From positions 3,300,001-3,364,000 of the forward strand of contig NZ_CP116221.1 of the NCBI RefSeq assembly GCF_023556315.2: a stretch of 64,000 nucleotides of DNA, given 5' to 3'. This DNA comes from Psychroserpens ponticola (GTDB taxonomy: Bacteria > Bacteroidota > Bacteroidia > Flavobacteriales > Flavobacteriaceae). Made by a program: the position numbers and the translations under genes. The notes beneath the pieces were generated by a model, which saw only the letters and a program-made list of their open reading frames with translations, ran no database searches and was not told where the DNA came from. Shown here piece by piece: positions 36,284 to 46,090 of this stretch (its first letter is position 1; each line of letters begins with the position of its first letter).

Positions 36284-36907
36284 ATGGCAAATACCAAACA
36301 AATAAAAAAGCGCTACGATCGCATAGCCAAATACTTTGACTCATTGGAAAGACCAATGGGAACAAGAGGCTTTGCTAAATGGCGAAAAGAACTTGTTCAG
36401 CAAGCAACTGGTAAAACGCTAGAAGTTGGGGTCGGTACTGGTAAAAATATCCCTCATTACCCCGATAATGTAAACCTAACAGTTATTGATTTTAGTAAAA
36501 ACATGCTAGAAAAAGCCAAACTAAAGAACACGAATACTTCACATAATATCACCTTCCTTGAAATGGATGTGCAAAATATGGCCTTTGAGGATAACACCTT
36601 TGATACTGTGATTACAAGTTGTGTATTCTGTTCTGTTCCAAATCCTGTAAAAGGTCTAAAAGAAATTAAAAGAGTTCTAAAACCAGATGGCAAGCTCATC
36701 ATGTTAGAACACGTTAGAAGTAATGGTAAAGTGTTAGGTAAACTAATGGATTGGTTCAATTTTATACCACTAAATATTATGGGTGCTAACATTAATCGTA
36801 GAACCAAACAAAATTTAACAAAAGCTGGGTTCAACGATGTTAATGTGACTGAACTATGGAAGGATATTGTAAAATACTTCTATGTAAAAAATGAAAAATT
36901 AATATAA
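36284..36907 (+). CDS. Class I SAM-dependent methyltransferase
   Basis: 207 residues. SAM-binding motif [15 protein letters not shown], motif [14 protein letters not shown] and [21 protein letters not shown]-terminal [19 protein letters not shown] is typical of the UbiE/phospholipid-methyltransferase-like group. C-terminal [11 protein letters not shown]. Substrate unknown; a lipid, quinone or metalloid could fit. Lies between GAPDH and aldolase, one base after the former. Confidence 0.85.
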   Translation: MANTKQIKKRYDRIAKYFDSLERPMGTRGFAKWRKELVQQATGKTLEVGVGTGKNIPHYPDNVNLTVIDFSKNMLEKAKLKNTNTSHNITFLEMDVQNMAFEDNTFDTVITSCVFCSVPNPVKGLKEIKRVLKPDGKLIMLEHVRSNGKVLGKLMDWFNFIPLNIMGANINRRTKQNLTKAGFNDVNVTELWKDIVKYFYVKNEKLI

Positions 36908-36929
36908 GGAAGCTATAAAAAATAGAATT

Positions 36930-37991
36930 ATGAGTACATACGAAAACATAATACAAAACCTTGGAGACAAAGCTGATTTTTACTTAGATCACATTTGCGA
37001 AAAAATCACAAAAGATGAGTTGCAAACGCCTAGCAAAAATAGCCTTGACAATGTATTTGCTAATAGCAACCGGAATCCACAGGTACTAAGAAGCCTTGCC
37101 CAATTGTACAATCACGGCAACCTAGCAAACACAGGCTACTTGAGTATCCTTCCTGTCGACCAAGGTATTGAGCATAGCGCAGCTTTTTCATTCTATAAAA
37201 ACCCAGATTATTTTGATCCAGAAAATATTATAAAATTGGCGATAGAAGCCGGTTGTAATGGAGTGGCTTCCACCTTTGGTGTTCTTGGGCTCAACGCCCG
37301 AAAATATGCCCATAAAATTCCGTTCATCGTAAAGATTAACCACAATGAACTACTTACCTATCCCAATAAGTATGACCAAACATTATTTGGAAAAGTAAAA
37401 TCTGCTTGGAATATGGGAGCCGTTGCCGTGGGTGCTACCATTTATTTTGGTTCGGAAGAAAGCAACAGGCAACTTAAAGAAATTTCCGAGGCTTTTGAAG
37501 AGGCTCACAATTTAGGTATGGCTACCATTTTATGGTGCTATACCCGAAACGAAGCTTTTAAAACCGAAAAAGAAGATTATCACGCCGCTGCCGATGTAAC
37601 TGGACAGGCCAATCACTTGGGTGTTACTATTCAAGCAGATATCATTAAGCAAAAATTATCTACAAACAACTTTGGTTTCAAAGAAATAGGTTTTGGAAAA
37701 TATGATGATGAAATGTATGGAACGTTGACAACAATCCATCCTATTGACCTTTGCAGGTTGCAAGTAGCTAATTGCTATATGGGGAAAATCGGATTGATTA
37801 ATTCAGGAGGAGGTTCCAAGGGTAAATCTGATTTGACGGAAGCGATAACAACAGCTGTAATCAATAAAAGAGCTGGAGGTTCTGGATTGATAATGGGAAG
37901 AAAAGCATTTCAAAAACCCTTTAGCGAAGGCGTAAAAGTATTACAATCTGTTCAGGAAGTTTATCTGGATGATAAAATTAGTATTGCATAA
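36930..37991 (+). CDS. fbaB: Class I fructose-bisphosphate aldolase (DhnA/FbaB type)
   Basis: 353 residues. The [16 protein letters not shown] block, [13 protein letters not shown] and the [13 protein letters not shown] phosphate loop mark the archaeal-type class I aldolase (Schiff-base Lys expected in the strand after [23 protein letters not shown] region). Splits fructose-1,6-bisphosphate to triose phosphates or does the reverse. Acts between the phosphofructokinase and GAPDH of this operon. Confidence 0.9.
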   Translation: MSTYENIIQNLGDKADFYLDHICEKITKDELQTPSKNSLDNVFANSNRNPQVLRSLAQLYNHGNLANTGYLSILPVDQGIEHSAAFSFYKNPDYFDPENIIKLAIEAGCNGVASTFGVLGLNARKYAHKIPFIVKINHNELLTYPNKYDQTLFGKVKSAWNMGAVAVGATIYFGSEESNRQLKEISEAFEEAHNLGMATILWCYTRNEAFKTEKEDYHAAADVTGQANHLGVTIQADIIKQKLSTNNFGFKEIGFGKYDDEMYGTLTTIHPIDLCRLQVANCYMGKIGLINSGGGSKGKSDLTEAITTAVINKRAGGSGLIMGRKAFQKPFSEGVKVLQSVQEVYLDDKISIA

Positions 37992-38002
37992 CAAAATAAA
38001 GA

Positions 38003-39361
38003 ATGTTCGAAACAGAAGTAAAATCACTTAAGTCACTAAATCATTATCTGGTAAAACTGGTAGAAAGCCGCTTATGGCTTAAGGTTATTATTGCCTTGTT
38101 TTTAGGTGTTGGATTTGGATTGCTATTAAGTCCTCAAAATGGTTGGATTACCAAAGAAACCGCTGATGGTTTAGGTAATTGGCTAGCATTGCCTGGTGTA
38201 CTCTTTCTAAAACTTGTTCAAATGATTATGATTCCATTGATCGTGGCTTCCATCATCACAGGAATCGCCAGTAATGACAAGGATAGTTTGAAAAAATTAG
38301 GTGGTGGCGTATTATTATATTTTCTGGGCACTACCATAGTTTCGGTAAGTCTCGGTGTTATACTATCACAACTTTTTAGACCTGGTCGTTTTTTGCATCA
38401 ACAATCGCTATCGGAACACAACGAAATAATGACCACCTCTACGAAAGATGCCGAACTTTCATTTGGGCTAGAAAATATTCCAGATGCCATTTCAAATCTG
38501 CTTCCCGAAAACCCCTTGGCTTCTATGGTAAATGCCGATATGTTAAGTATTGTGATTTTCACAATTATTATTGGTGTGGCTGTGTTGTCACTTGATGCAG
38601 CTTTACTGCGCCCAGTAAAGATACTTTTAAGTGCCATTCAAGAAGTCTGTATGACGGTGGTGAAATGGTCTATGTTGTTAGTTCCTGTTGCTGTTTTTGG
38701 ACTTATGGCACAGGTTACCTCTAGTGTTGGTTTGAGTTCTCTTTCAGGACTAGCCTACTATGTTGGGGTGGTGTTGCTCGGTCTATTGTTACTGGTGTTT
38801 TTCTATTTAGGGTTAGTTGTTCTTCTTGGAAAAACAAAACCAATGCTTTTCCTAAAAAAAATAAGAGATGTTCAACTATTGGCTTTTTCAACTACAAGTT
38901 CTGCCGCTGTGATGCCCTTATCACTACAAACAGCAGAAGAAGAACTAAAAGTAGATAAAGCCATTAGCAATTTTATCATTCCCATTGGTGCAACCGTCAA
39001 TATGGATGGCACTGCGCTCTATCAAACTATAACGACTCTTTTTATAGCTCAAGCCTATGGACTGGAAATGAGTTTACTAAATATTATTGTGGTCATCGTA
39101 ACCATAGTAGCTGCTTCCATTGGCACCCCAGCTATTCCTGGAGGAGGTGTGGTTATACTCGCTTCTGTTTTAGGAAGTGTTGGTATTCCAGCGGAAGGCA
39201 TCATAATCATCATTGGTGTAGAAAGATTGCTTGGAATGTTTAGGACTGCTGTTAATGTAACTGGTGATTTGACTGCCTGTATGGTTTTCAATAGATTCTA
39301 TGGTAAAACCCCAGTCTTGGAAAGTGAAAAAACAAATGATAAATCAAGTTCAAAACAATGA
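38003..39361 (+). CDS. Dicarboxylate/amino acid:cation symporter (DAACS)
   Basis: 452 residues. Family signature PIGATVNMDGTALYQTI (re-entrant loop/TM7), the SSAAVMPLSLQTAEEEL serine loop (STTSSAAVMP) and GTPAIPGGGVVILASVL (HP2). About eight membrane helices plus two hairpins. Symports glutamate, aspartate or C4-dicarboxylates with H+ or Na+, the latter fitting with NhaA upstream. Ends in a short charged tail; next gene overlaps by four bases. Confidence 0.9.
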   Translation: MFETEVKSLKSLNHYLVKLVESRLWLKVIIALFLGVGFGLLLSPQNGWITKETADGLGNWLALPGVLFLKLVQMIMIPLIVASIITGIASNDKDSLKKLGGGVLLYFLGTTIVSVSLGVILSQLFRPGRFLHQQSLSEHNEIMTTSTKDAELSFGLENIPDAISNLLPENPLASMVNADMLSIVIFTIIIGVAVLSLDAALLRPVKILLSAIQEVCMTVVKWSMLLVPVAVFGLMAQVTSSVGLSSLSGLAYYVGVVLLGLLLLVFFYLGLVVLLGKTKPMLFLKKIRDVQLLAFSTTSSAAVMPLSLQTAEEELKVDKAISNFIIPIGATVNMDGTALYQTITTLFIAQAYGLEMSLLNIIVVIVTIVAASIGTPAIPGGGVVILASVLGSVGIPAEGIIIIIGVERLLGMFRTAVNVTGDLTACMVFNRFYGKTPVLESEKTNDKSSSKQ

Positions 39362-40278
39362 CACTTCTACTCATATTCATATTGTTCATTCTTCCCATTG
39401 TAGCTATAGCCAGCTATCAGCATTACAAGATTAGTAAGCAACCAGCTTATAATGCCAAAGAAACACTGTTGAATTATGAAATAATAGGCTCTGGAGAAAA
39501 CAAACTTATTTTGTTACACGGTTTAACAGGCTCATTGCATTATTGGAAACGCAATTTAGAAAGTATTACAACTACCCATAAGCTACTTTTAGTTGACCTG
39601 CTAGGTTTTGGTGATTCGCCAAAACCACAAAGTGATTATTCCCTTTCAATACAATTGCAAGCTCTTGAATTGATTCTAAACAAAGAAGAATTCAATGATG
39701 GCAAAATAATTATTGCGGGACATTCTATGGGAGCTATGATTTCATTGGCACTATTGGAAAAGCAACCAACTTGGTTCAAAGCAGGAATTTTTATAAGCAC
39801 ACCCGTTTATAAAGATGCAAATGAATTTAAGGAAATTATGTCATCCCATTCATTTGTAGATAGGATTTCAACAAGCAAATTCTCGAAATACATTTGTATG
39901 ATTCATCCCATTTTTATGTCGAGTGCATTCAAACCTAACAACCTCACAGATGATGTTTATGAAGATGCAAAAAAGCATCATTGGCAGAGTTATTATTATT
40001 CACTTACAAAGGTCATCTTGAAAACAGATTTATATGCGATTGCAAAGAAAATTAAGGATAAAGACGTGCTTTTTATTCACGGAGAAAAAGATGACACTGC
40101 ACCTATAGAGAATACCTTGAAATTATCAAAGGAATTTAAAAACCCACAAATAATTACTTCATCTGAAGGAGACCATCAGTTCTTTCTGAAAGAAGCAAAA
40201 TTTGTTTGGAACACAATTCAAGATTTTACTATTTCTGAAAAAAAGTTACAAAAAACCATATCCAATGAGCACGAATAA
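39358..40278 (+). CDS. Alpha/beta hydrolase
   Basis: 306 residues. N-terminal membrane helix (about 1-20), then an alpha/beta hydrolase fold: oxyanion HGLTGSLHYWKRN, nucleophile Ser in GHSMGAMIS, acid HGEKDDTAPI and catalytic His in EGDHQFFLKEA. Likely an esterase, lipase or C-C hydrolase at the inner membrane. Coupled to the symporter by ATGA overlap and overlaps the PFK start by 14 bases. Confidence 0.86.
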   Translation: MTLLLIFILFILPIVAIASYQHYKISKQPAYNAKETLLNYEIIGSGENKLILLHGLTGSLHYWKRNLESITTTHKLLLVDLLGFGDSPKPQSDYSLSIQLQALELILNKEEFNDGKIIIAGHSMGAMISLALLEKQPTWFKAGIFISTPVYKDANEFKEIMSSHSFVDRISTSKFSKYICMIHPIFMSSAFKPNNLTDDVYEDAKKHHWQSYYYSLTKVILKTDLYAIAKKIKDKDVLFIHGEKDDTAPIENTLKLSKEFKNPQIITSSEGDHQFFLKEAKFVWNTIQDFTISEKKLQKTISNEHE

Positions 40279-41239
40279 AATTAAACATATAGGCGTATTC
40301 ACATCTGGAGGCGATAGCCCTGGGATGAATGCTGCACTATATGCCATTGCCAAATCCGCTGAAGCAAAAGGCATAAAAATAAGTGGGTTTCAAAAAGGGT
40401 ACGAAGGGTTGATAGATGATGATTTGATATCATTAAAATCTCACGAACTAAAGAAAATAACCCAAAAAGGCGGTACCATCCTAAAAACAGCACGGAGCAA
40501 ACGTTTTCTAGAATTGGAGGGTCGTAAAAAAGCATTGCAAACTTTAAAAGCAAATAACATAGATGCTTTAATTGCCATTGGTGGTGATGGTACTTTTAAA
40601 GGTCTATTAGCTTTTTCAGAAATATGCGACATTCCGTTTATAGGCATTCCTGGCACTATAGACAACGATATTTTTGGTACTGATTACACCCTTGGTTTTG
40701 ATTCGGCTGTAAACACTGCTATTGAAAATATTGATAAAATAAAAGATACTGCCGAATCTCACAACCGTGTATTTATTGTTGAAGTAATGGGAAGGGATTC
40801 AGGCTACATTGCTATTCATTCCGGGTTAATGGTAGGTGCCGATTCCATCCTTATTCCCGAGAGTGGAAAGGACTTTATTTATCTATTGGACAAGGTTAAG
40901 AATTACGATAGCGAAGATGCTTTCCTTGTCGTGGTTTCAGAAGGCGATGAATTAGGTGCCGAGCTTGTTTCATCAAAAATAAAGGAAGTCAATCCCGATG
41001 TCGATTTACGGATTACGAAGCTTGGGCACGTACAGCGAGGTGGAAACCCGTCTGCTTTAGATAGAATGTTGGGCATTAGACTTGGAGTGGCAGCTGTAAA
41101 AACACTTTTACAAGGCAAAAAAAATGTAATGGTAGGAATCTTAAATAATCAATTGCATCTAACCCCTTTTGAAGAGGTGGTCAAGCAACATCAAGTAGAT
41201 AATGAATTGTATGAACTTTTAGAATTATTTGGAAAGTAA
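40265..41239 (+). CDS. pfkA: 6-phosphofructokinase
   Basis: 324 residues from the ATG at 40265 (an upstream in-frame ATG at 40202 lies inside the hydrolase and adds a non-homologous stretch). TSGGDSPGMNAAL at 13-25, GGDGTFKGL (Gly after Asp, so ATP rather than pyrophosphate type), PGTIDNDIFGTD and MGRDSGYIAIHS are all present. Phosphorylates fructose-6-phosphate, the committing step of glycolysis. Confidence 0.93.
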   Translation: MSTNKIKHIGVFTSGGDSPGMNAALYAIAKSAEAKGIKISGFQKGYEGLIDDDLISLKSHELKKITQKGGTILKTARSKRFLELEGRKKALQTLKANNIDALIAIGGDGTFKGLLAFSEICDIPFIGIPGTIDNDIFGTDYTLGFDSAVNTAIENIDKIKDTAESHNRVFIVEVMGRDSGYIAIHSGLMVGADSILIPESGKDFIYLLDKVKNYDSEDAFLVVVSEGDELGAELVSSKIKEVNPDVDLRITKLGHVQRGGNPSALDRMLGIRLGVAAVKTLLQGKKNVMVGILNNQLHLTPFEEVVKQHQVDNELYELLELFGK

Positions 41240-41242
41240 GAA

Positions 41243-42511
41243 ATGATAGAAGCCTTTAAAAATATCAACCCATTTATCCTCGGACTGCTCATAAGTCTTG
41301 GGATTGGCCTTATTCTAGGGCTGGAACGTGAATATGATAAATTGAAGGAAGAACGAGGTTTTGCAGGTATAAGAACCTTCCCTATTGTAGCTATTATTGG
41401 TTTTATTTTAGGGAACCTTTCCATAATATATACGCCTTGGTTGGTCATTATTATTTCGGCAGCATTTCTACTGTTTTTGTCCTTGAGTCATCTTTCAATC
41501 GTTCAAAAACACGTAATGACAGGGATAACCACTAATATGGCATTATTCGCTACGTTGATTTTGGGTGTTATGGTTGCTAACCATTTGCACAAGGAAGCAG
41601 TTGCGACCGCTGTAGTTGTGGTTACGCTGTTATCATTGAAAACGACCTTCAATACATTCATTAAGAATATTACTTCTGAAGAGCTTTTTGCTTTTATTAA
41701 GTTTTCAATTATTGCGCTTCTTATTTTGCCTTTCTTACCAAATCAAGACTATGGTTCAGAAGGATTACTTAACCCTTTTGAGATTGGAGCAATTATAGTG
41801 ATTGTCTCTTTTCTTAACTTCATCGGCTACTTTCTTGTGAAATATGTAGGTTCTAAACGTGGTATTCTACTCACTGCAATTTTAGGCGGATTGATTTCAA
41901 GTACCGCAGTAGCTTGGATTTATGCTTCCCGAAGTAAGGAATCGCCAGAACTTTCAAAAGAATATGCTGCGGGTATCATTATAGCTTCTGCCATAATGTT
42001 TCCCAGACTTGCGATTCTGGCCTATATTTTCAATAGTGACATACTTTCTTATTTAGTCGTTCCATTTACTCTTCTTACCCTTATCTGTTTGATAAGTGCA
42101 CTGGTATTCATTAAAAAGAATACAGATGTTCCAAAGACAGATATCAATCTGGGTAATCCGCTCATTATCTGGAACGCCCTAGGGTTTGGTGGTATTTATG
42201 TGGTTATCCTATTTGCCGTTTTTTATGGAAATCAATTTTTTGGAGAAAGCGGTTTGTACTATTCAGCCCTAATTGCAGGATTAGCAGATACAGATGCGAT
42301 AACTATAAGTATGACAAAATTTGCTTCCCTAGAAGAAAAACTCACCCTAGCAACCAATGTCATTATTACAGCAACCATAAGTAATATGATTGTGAAACTG
42401 GGTATTACCTATTTCAAAGGTTCCAAAAAAACAGGAAAACTGGTAATGTTAATTTTTGGAAGTGTCGTTGTCGTTGGTATAACCTATATATTAATACAAT
42501 TAGGAAATTAA
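41243..42511 (+). CDS. MgtC/SapB family membrane protein with DUF4010
   Basis: 422 residues, 10-12 membrane helices. N-terminal MgtC-like part (LISLGIGLILGLEREYDKLK, RTFPIVAIIGFILG) and C-terminal DUF4010 part (LLTAILGGLISSTAVAW, ALIAGLADTDAITISM). Role unknown; MgtC proteins act in low Mg2+ and F-ATPase control in pathogens, but this long type is not characterised. Starts four bases after pfkA. Confidence 0.85.
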   Translation: MIEAFKNINPFILGLLISLGIGLILGLEREYDKLKEERGFAGIRTFPIVAIIGFILGNLSIIYTPWLVIIISAAFLLFLSLSHLSIVQKHVMTGITTNMALFATLILGVMVANHLHKEAVATAVVVVTLLSLKTTFNTFIKNITSEELFAFIKFSIIALLILPFLPNQDYGSEGLLNPFEIGAIIVIVSFLNFIGYFLVKYVGSKRGILLTAILGGLISSTAVAWIYASRSKESPELSKEYAAGIIIASAIMFPRLAILAYIFNSDILSYLVVPFTLLTLICLISALVFIKKNTDVPKTDINLGNPLIIWNALGFGGIYVVILFAVFYGNQFFGESGLYYSALIAGLADTDAITISMTKFASLEEKLTLATNVIITATISNMIVKLGITYFKGSKKTGKLVMLIFGSVVVVGITYILIQLGN

Positions 42512-42523
42512 AAAAAAAGTAAA

Positions 42524-43519
42524 ATGAAAACAACCATATTCAGTACACATAAGTTTGAAGAATCCTATCTGCTAAAAGCAAATAACGACAAGCACCAATT
42601 AAAACTGTTAGAAACTCGTTTGACCGAAGAAACTGCAATTCTCGCTACGGGTTCTAAAGTAGTAAGTCTATTTACAGGCGATGATGCATCGGCACCGGTT
42701 CTCGAAAAACTAAGTGCTTTTGGTGTCAAATACATAGCCTTAAGATCCGCTGGTTTCAATCACGTTGATTTAGTAAAAGCAGCTGAATTAGATATGAAGG
42801 TAGCTCGTGTTCCTGCTTATTCCCCTTACGCTATTGCAGAACATACAATGGCATTGATACTCGCACTAAACCGAAAATTGATTAAAGCCCACAACAGGGT
42901 GCGTGATCAGAATTTTTCATTGAACGGTCTTACCGGCTTCGACATTAATGGAAAAACTGTGGGCATAATAGGTACTGGGAAAATAGGTTCTGTATTGGTG
43001 AAAATACTACACGGTTTTGGTTGTAAACTACTTGTTCAAGATGTCATTGAAAATGAAAATCTAATCAATTCTTATAACGTAAGCTATACCGACTGTGAAA
43101 CCATCTGCAAGCAGTCTGACATTATAAGCTTGCACGTACCATTAACGAATTCAACAAAACATTTGATTGATGCAAAGCATATTTCATTAATGAAAACTGG
43201 CGTAATGCTAATCAATACAAGTCGCGGAGCATTGGTCGATACCAAAGCTGTTATTGAAGGACTAAAGACCAAGAAAATTGGCTATTTCGGAATAGATGTG
43301 TATGAGGAGGAAGAAGGATTGTTCTTTGAAGACCATTCTGATGACATTTTGCAAGACGATGTAATTGCACGCTTAATGACTTTCAACAATGTATTGATAA
43401 CCAGTCATCAGGCCTTTTTAACCGAAACAGCATTGACAAACATTGCTGAAACCACCATCTATAATATGGATTGTTTTGAAAGGCAAATAGTCTCTGGAAA
43501 TGAAGTTATGATTGAATAA
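42524..43519 (+). CDS. ldhA: D-lactate dehydrogenase (2-hydroxyacid dehydrogenase)
   Basis: 331 residues. NAD-binding GIIGTGKIGSVLVKIL, SAGFNHVDL, HVPLTNSTKHLI and MLINTSRGALVDTKAV, with catalytic Arg in the last and His in TSHQAFLTETAL. The FGIDVYEEEEGLFFEDHSD segment is typical of LdhA. Reduces pyruvate to D-lactate and so regenerates NAD+, matching a fermentative use of the GAPDH/aldolase/PFK genes. Confidence 0.9.
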   Translation: MKTTIFSTHKFEESYLLKANNDKHQLKLLETRLTEETAILATGSKVVSLFTGDDASAPVLEKLSAFGVKYIALRSAGFNHVDLVKAAELDMKVARVPAYSPYAIAEHTMALILALNRKLIKAHNRVRDQNFSLNGLTGFDINGKTVGIIGTGKIGSVLVKILHGFGCKLLVQDVIENENLINSYNVSYTDCETICKQSDIISLHVPLTNSTKHLIDAKHISLMKTGVMLINTSRGALVDTKAVIEGLKTKKIGYFGIDVYEEEEGLFFEDHSDDILQDDVIARLMTFNNVLITSHQAFLTETALTNIAETTIYNMDCFERQIVSGNEVMIE

Positions 43520-43546
43520 TTAAATCAACTTATAAAACTATATAAA

Positions 43547-44377
43547 ATGAAAAATATACTCGTACCCACCAATTTTTCCGAAAACTGTGACAAAGCTGCA
43601 CAGTTAGGGATAGAAATGGCCAAGCTTTATAATTCTGAAATCCACTTTCTTCATTTAATGAAAACACCTGTCGATTGGGTCAAGTTAGATAAACTAAAGG
43701 AAAAAAGATATCCCGAAACTGTAAAGCAAATAGGTATTGCTAAAGCCAAATTGCGCGAACTAGAAAGAACGGCAGAACACGAAGGGCTTAAGTGCCGAAC
43801 GTTTCTTCAATATGATGCTGGTCATACTGATATTTTAGAACATTCTGGTCATTTTCACCACGATTTCATTATTACTGGGAGTAGCGGAACCAAAGGCGTT
43901 ATCAGGGAAATAACAGGTAGTAACGTAGAAGAAATTGTCCGAAAGGCAAATGCCCCAGTAATTGTGGTAAAAGATGAAGATGTAACATTCCCGTTCAAAA
44001 ACATTGTATTTGTTTCAGATTTCGAGGAAGATATAAGCGAGGCTTTTAGTCAAGTAATATCTATTGCCAAAAAATGTGATGCTCGCACTCATTTATTACG
44101 AATAAATACTAAGACAGATTTTAACAGCATAAAACTTGGTTTAAATCCAATAGAACAGCTATTGAGCAAGTACCCAGAATTAAAAAACTACTCAATGGCA
44201 GTTTATAATGAACCCTCTGTAGAAACTGGCATCAATACTTTTATAAAGCAAAATCCAATAGACTTAATAGCAATGGTTACTCATGGCAAGTCTGATTTTT
44301 TAAGCTTGTTTTCCAAGAGTATTGCTGAAGGTGTCACCAATCATTCAACATTACCTGTAATGACTATACATCTTTAA
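43547..44377 (+). CDS. Universal stress protein, two tandem Usp domains
   Basis: 276 residues. Domain 1 (about 1-145) keeps the ATP-site pattern GSSGTKGVIREITGSNVEEIV; domain 2 (about 146-276) has MVTHGKSDFLSLFSKSIAEGV, a weaker version. Domain starts KNILVPTNFSENC and KNIVFVSDFEED are alike. Members respond to anoxia, starvation and metal stress. Gap 27 bases from ldhA. Confidence 0.88.
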   Translation: MKNILVPTNFSENCDKAAQLGIEMAKLYNSEIHFLHLMKTPVDWVKLDKLKEKRYPETVKQIGIAKAKLRELERTAEHEGLKCRTFLQYDAGHTDILEHSGHFHHDFIITGSSGTKGVIREITGSNVEEIVRKANAPVIVVKDEDVTFPFKNIVFVSDFEEDISEAFSQVISIAKKCDARTHLLRINTKTDFNSIKLGLNPIEQLLSKYPELKNYSMAVYNEPSVETGINTFIKQNPIDLIAMVTHGKSDFLSLFSKSIAEGVTNHSTLPVMTIHL

Positions 44378-44392
44378 AAAAAACGTATTAAT

Positions 44393-44947
44393 ATGTCTGA
44401 TAGATTAAATAAAATTCGAGAAAAGTCATTCTTCAAATTACTCTTTGGAAGAACCGCTTTACCTGCGTTTACAATCTTAGGGATAGCTCTTGTTTATGTT
44501 CTATTAATGTCATTAATTGATCATAGTTCTTTTCCATTTCATATAATTATTGCAACGGCAGCATTAATAAAGACTATATTAATTACAGCCACTACCCTAA
44601 AACAACTTTCAAAACTGATAGATATTTGCCATTCAGTAAAGCAGTTACTATGGGTTTTCGGGTTGATATTATTTATTAGTATTTTTTCATTTGCAACTGA
44701 TTTCACCTGTCTTTACCAATTCGATCATACGGCATTTGAAGGTATTGTTGTTCATTCAAATTCATACATATTTAATCTGTACCACTTTTTTTACTTTAGT
44801 GTAATTACGTTTTCAACAGTTGGATATGGCGATATTACCCCAGTTTCCGAAGTAGCTAGATTTGTTGTTATGCTCGAAATATTTTTAAGCTTTTTACTAA
44901 TCGTTTTTGCCTTGGCAAATATCAAAAAAATACACCTTAATGAATAA
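44393..44947 (+). CDS. Two-pore-loop potassium channel protein
   Basis: 184 residues with four hydrophobic segments (about 22-40, 45-67, 85-103, 150-180) and one pore loop: FSTVGYGDITPVSE holds the K+ filter TVGYGD. No cytosolic RCK domain. Likely allows K+ flux for membrane-potential control. The next gene starts eight bases before its stop. Confidence 0.86.
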   Translation: MSDRLNKIREKSFFKLLFGRTALPAFTILGIALVYVLLMSLIDHSSFPFHIIIATAALIKTILITATTLKQLSKLIDICHSVKQLLWVFGLILFISIFSFATDFTCLYQFDHTAFEGIVVHSNSYIFNLYHFFYFSVITFSTVGYGDITPVSEVARFVVMLEIFLSFLLIVFALANIKKIHLNE

Positions 44948-45779
44948 TATAAATATTATAAAAGCAAGTGGAGAGGAAGTCCCTTTTCAAATTGAAAAAT
45001 TGATAAGTTCATTGCAAAGAGCAGGCGCTGAAAGAGTTATAATTGATCAAATAGTGGAAAATATTGAAGGCGCACTTTATAATGGAATTACTACCAAAAA
45101 AATCTATCAAATGGCTTTCAAAATGTTAAAGGGTAAATCAAGAGTGAGTGCTTCGAGATACAAGCTAAAGAAAGCAATTATGGAACTCGGACCCACCGGC
45201 TTTCCATTTGAAAAATTTGTCGGCAAAATTCTTGAACAGGAAGGCTTTCAAGCAGAAGTTGGTGTCATTGTGCAAGGACATTGTGTACAACATGAAGTAG
45301 ATGTAGCGGCTTTAAAGGACAACAAACACTACATGATAGAATGTAAATATCATAGTGACCAAGGTAGAACTTGTAACGTGAAAATTCCACTTTATATACA
45401 ATCCAGATTTCTGGACGTAGAGAAACAATGGGAAAAGCAACCTGGTCACCAAACGAAGTTTCATCAAGGGTGGGTATATACAAATACGAGACTCACAACC
45501 GATGCTATTCAATATGGCACGTGTATGGGATTAGGTCTGGTAAGTTGGGATTATCCAAGGGGAAATGGTCTTAAAGATAGAATAGACCAATCTGGTCTGC
45601 ATCCATTAACGGCTTTAACAACACTTACAAAAGCTGAAAAAACAAAATTATTAGATAAAGGCATTGTCCTCTGTAAAGAGCTTCACGAAAGTCCCGCTTT
45701 ATTAAAAAAGATAGGAATTGACAAAACAAGATTCAAAAAGATTTTAGAAGATTCAGAAGCGCTATGTAAAAGCACTTAA
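44940..45779 (+). CDS. ATP-cone domain fused to an Mrr-like restriction endonuclease
   Basis: 279 residues from ATG 44940 (an ATG at 44907 lies within the channel gene). Residues 1-90 are an ATP-cone (IIKASGEEVPFQIEKL, ITTKKIYQMAFKML), which binds ATP/dATP. From about 95 a PD-(D/E)xK nuclease: FEKFVGKILEQEGF, HEVDVAAL then MIECKYH as the D...ExK site. Nucleotide-gated DNA cleavage is the natural inference. Not a standard restriction gene since no methylase is near. Confidence 0.82.
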   Translation: MNNINIIKASGEEVPFQIEKLISSLQRAGAERVIIDQIVENIEGALYNGITTKKIYQMAFKMLKGKSRVSASRYKLKKAIMELGPTGFPFEKFVGKILEQEGFQAEVGVIVQGHCVQHEVDVAALKDNKHYMIECKYHSDQGRTCNVKIPLYIQSRFLDVEKQWEKQPGHQTKFHQGWVYTNTRLTTDAIQYGTCMGLGLVSWDYPRGNGLKDRIDQSGLHPLTALTTLTKAEKTKLLDKGIVLCKELHESPALLKKIGIDKTRFKKILEDSEALCKST

Positions 45780-45821
45780 GAATTAATGATATAAAAGTTC
45801 AATAATCTTAAAATAATACAG

Positions 45822-46076
45822 ATGAAAACAGAAGAATTACAAAAACAGAACAGTATAGATTTAGAACCATTTTACCAAGCATTGGAAGATGACTCAAAAC
45901 TACTTGAAGAAGCCATTGAAATATTATTGGGGATGGTAAACTTTGAACCTAAATCCATAAAGAAGTTAGCGCTTCTTATCAAAGAGGACTCCCGCAACCT
46001 ATATAATGAAATAGCGGAATTGAGCAAATCGAACCAAGAAAAAGGAAATACGCCTTCCTGTTGTGGCGGAAATTAG
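45822..46076 (+). CDS. Hypothetical protein with terminal Cys-Cys motif
   Basis: 84 residues, soluble, mostly helical and acidic (EELQKQNSIDLEPFYQALED). Ends PSCCGGN; the vicinal Cys pair could bind metal. No known domain recognised. It is within the long operon, 14 bases before the nuclease fusion gene; the preceding gap of 42 bases is the longest one in the operon. Confidence 0.65.
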   Translation: MKTEELQKQNSIDLEPFYQALEDDSKLLEEAIEILLGMVNFEPKSIKKLALLIKEDSRNLYNEIAELSKSNQEKGNTPSCCGGN

Positions 46077-46090
46077 TAAATAACATATAA

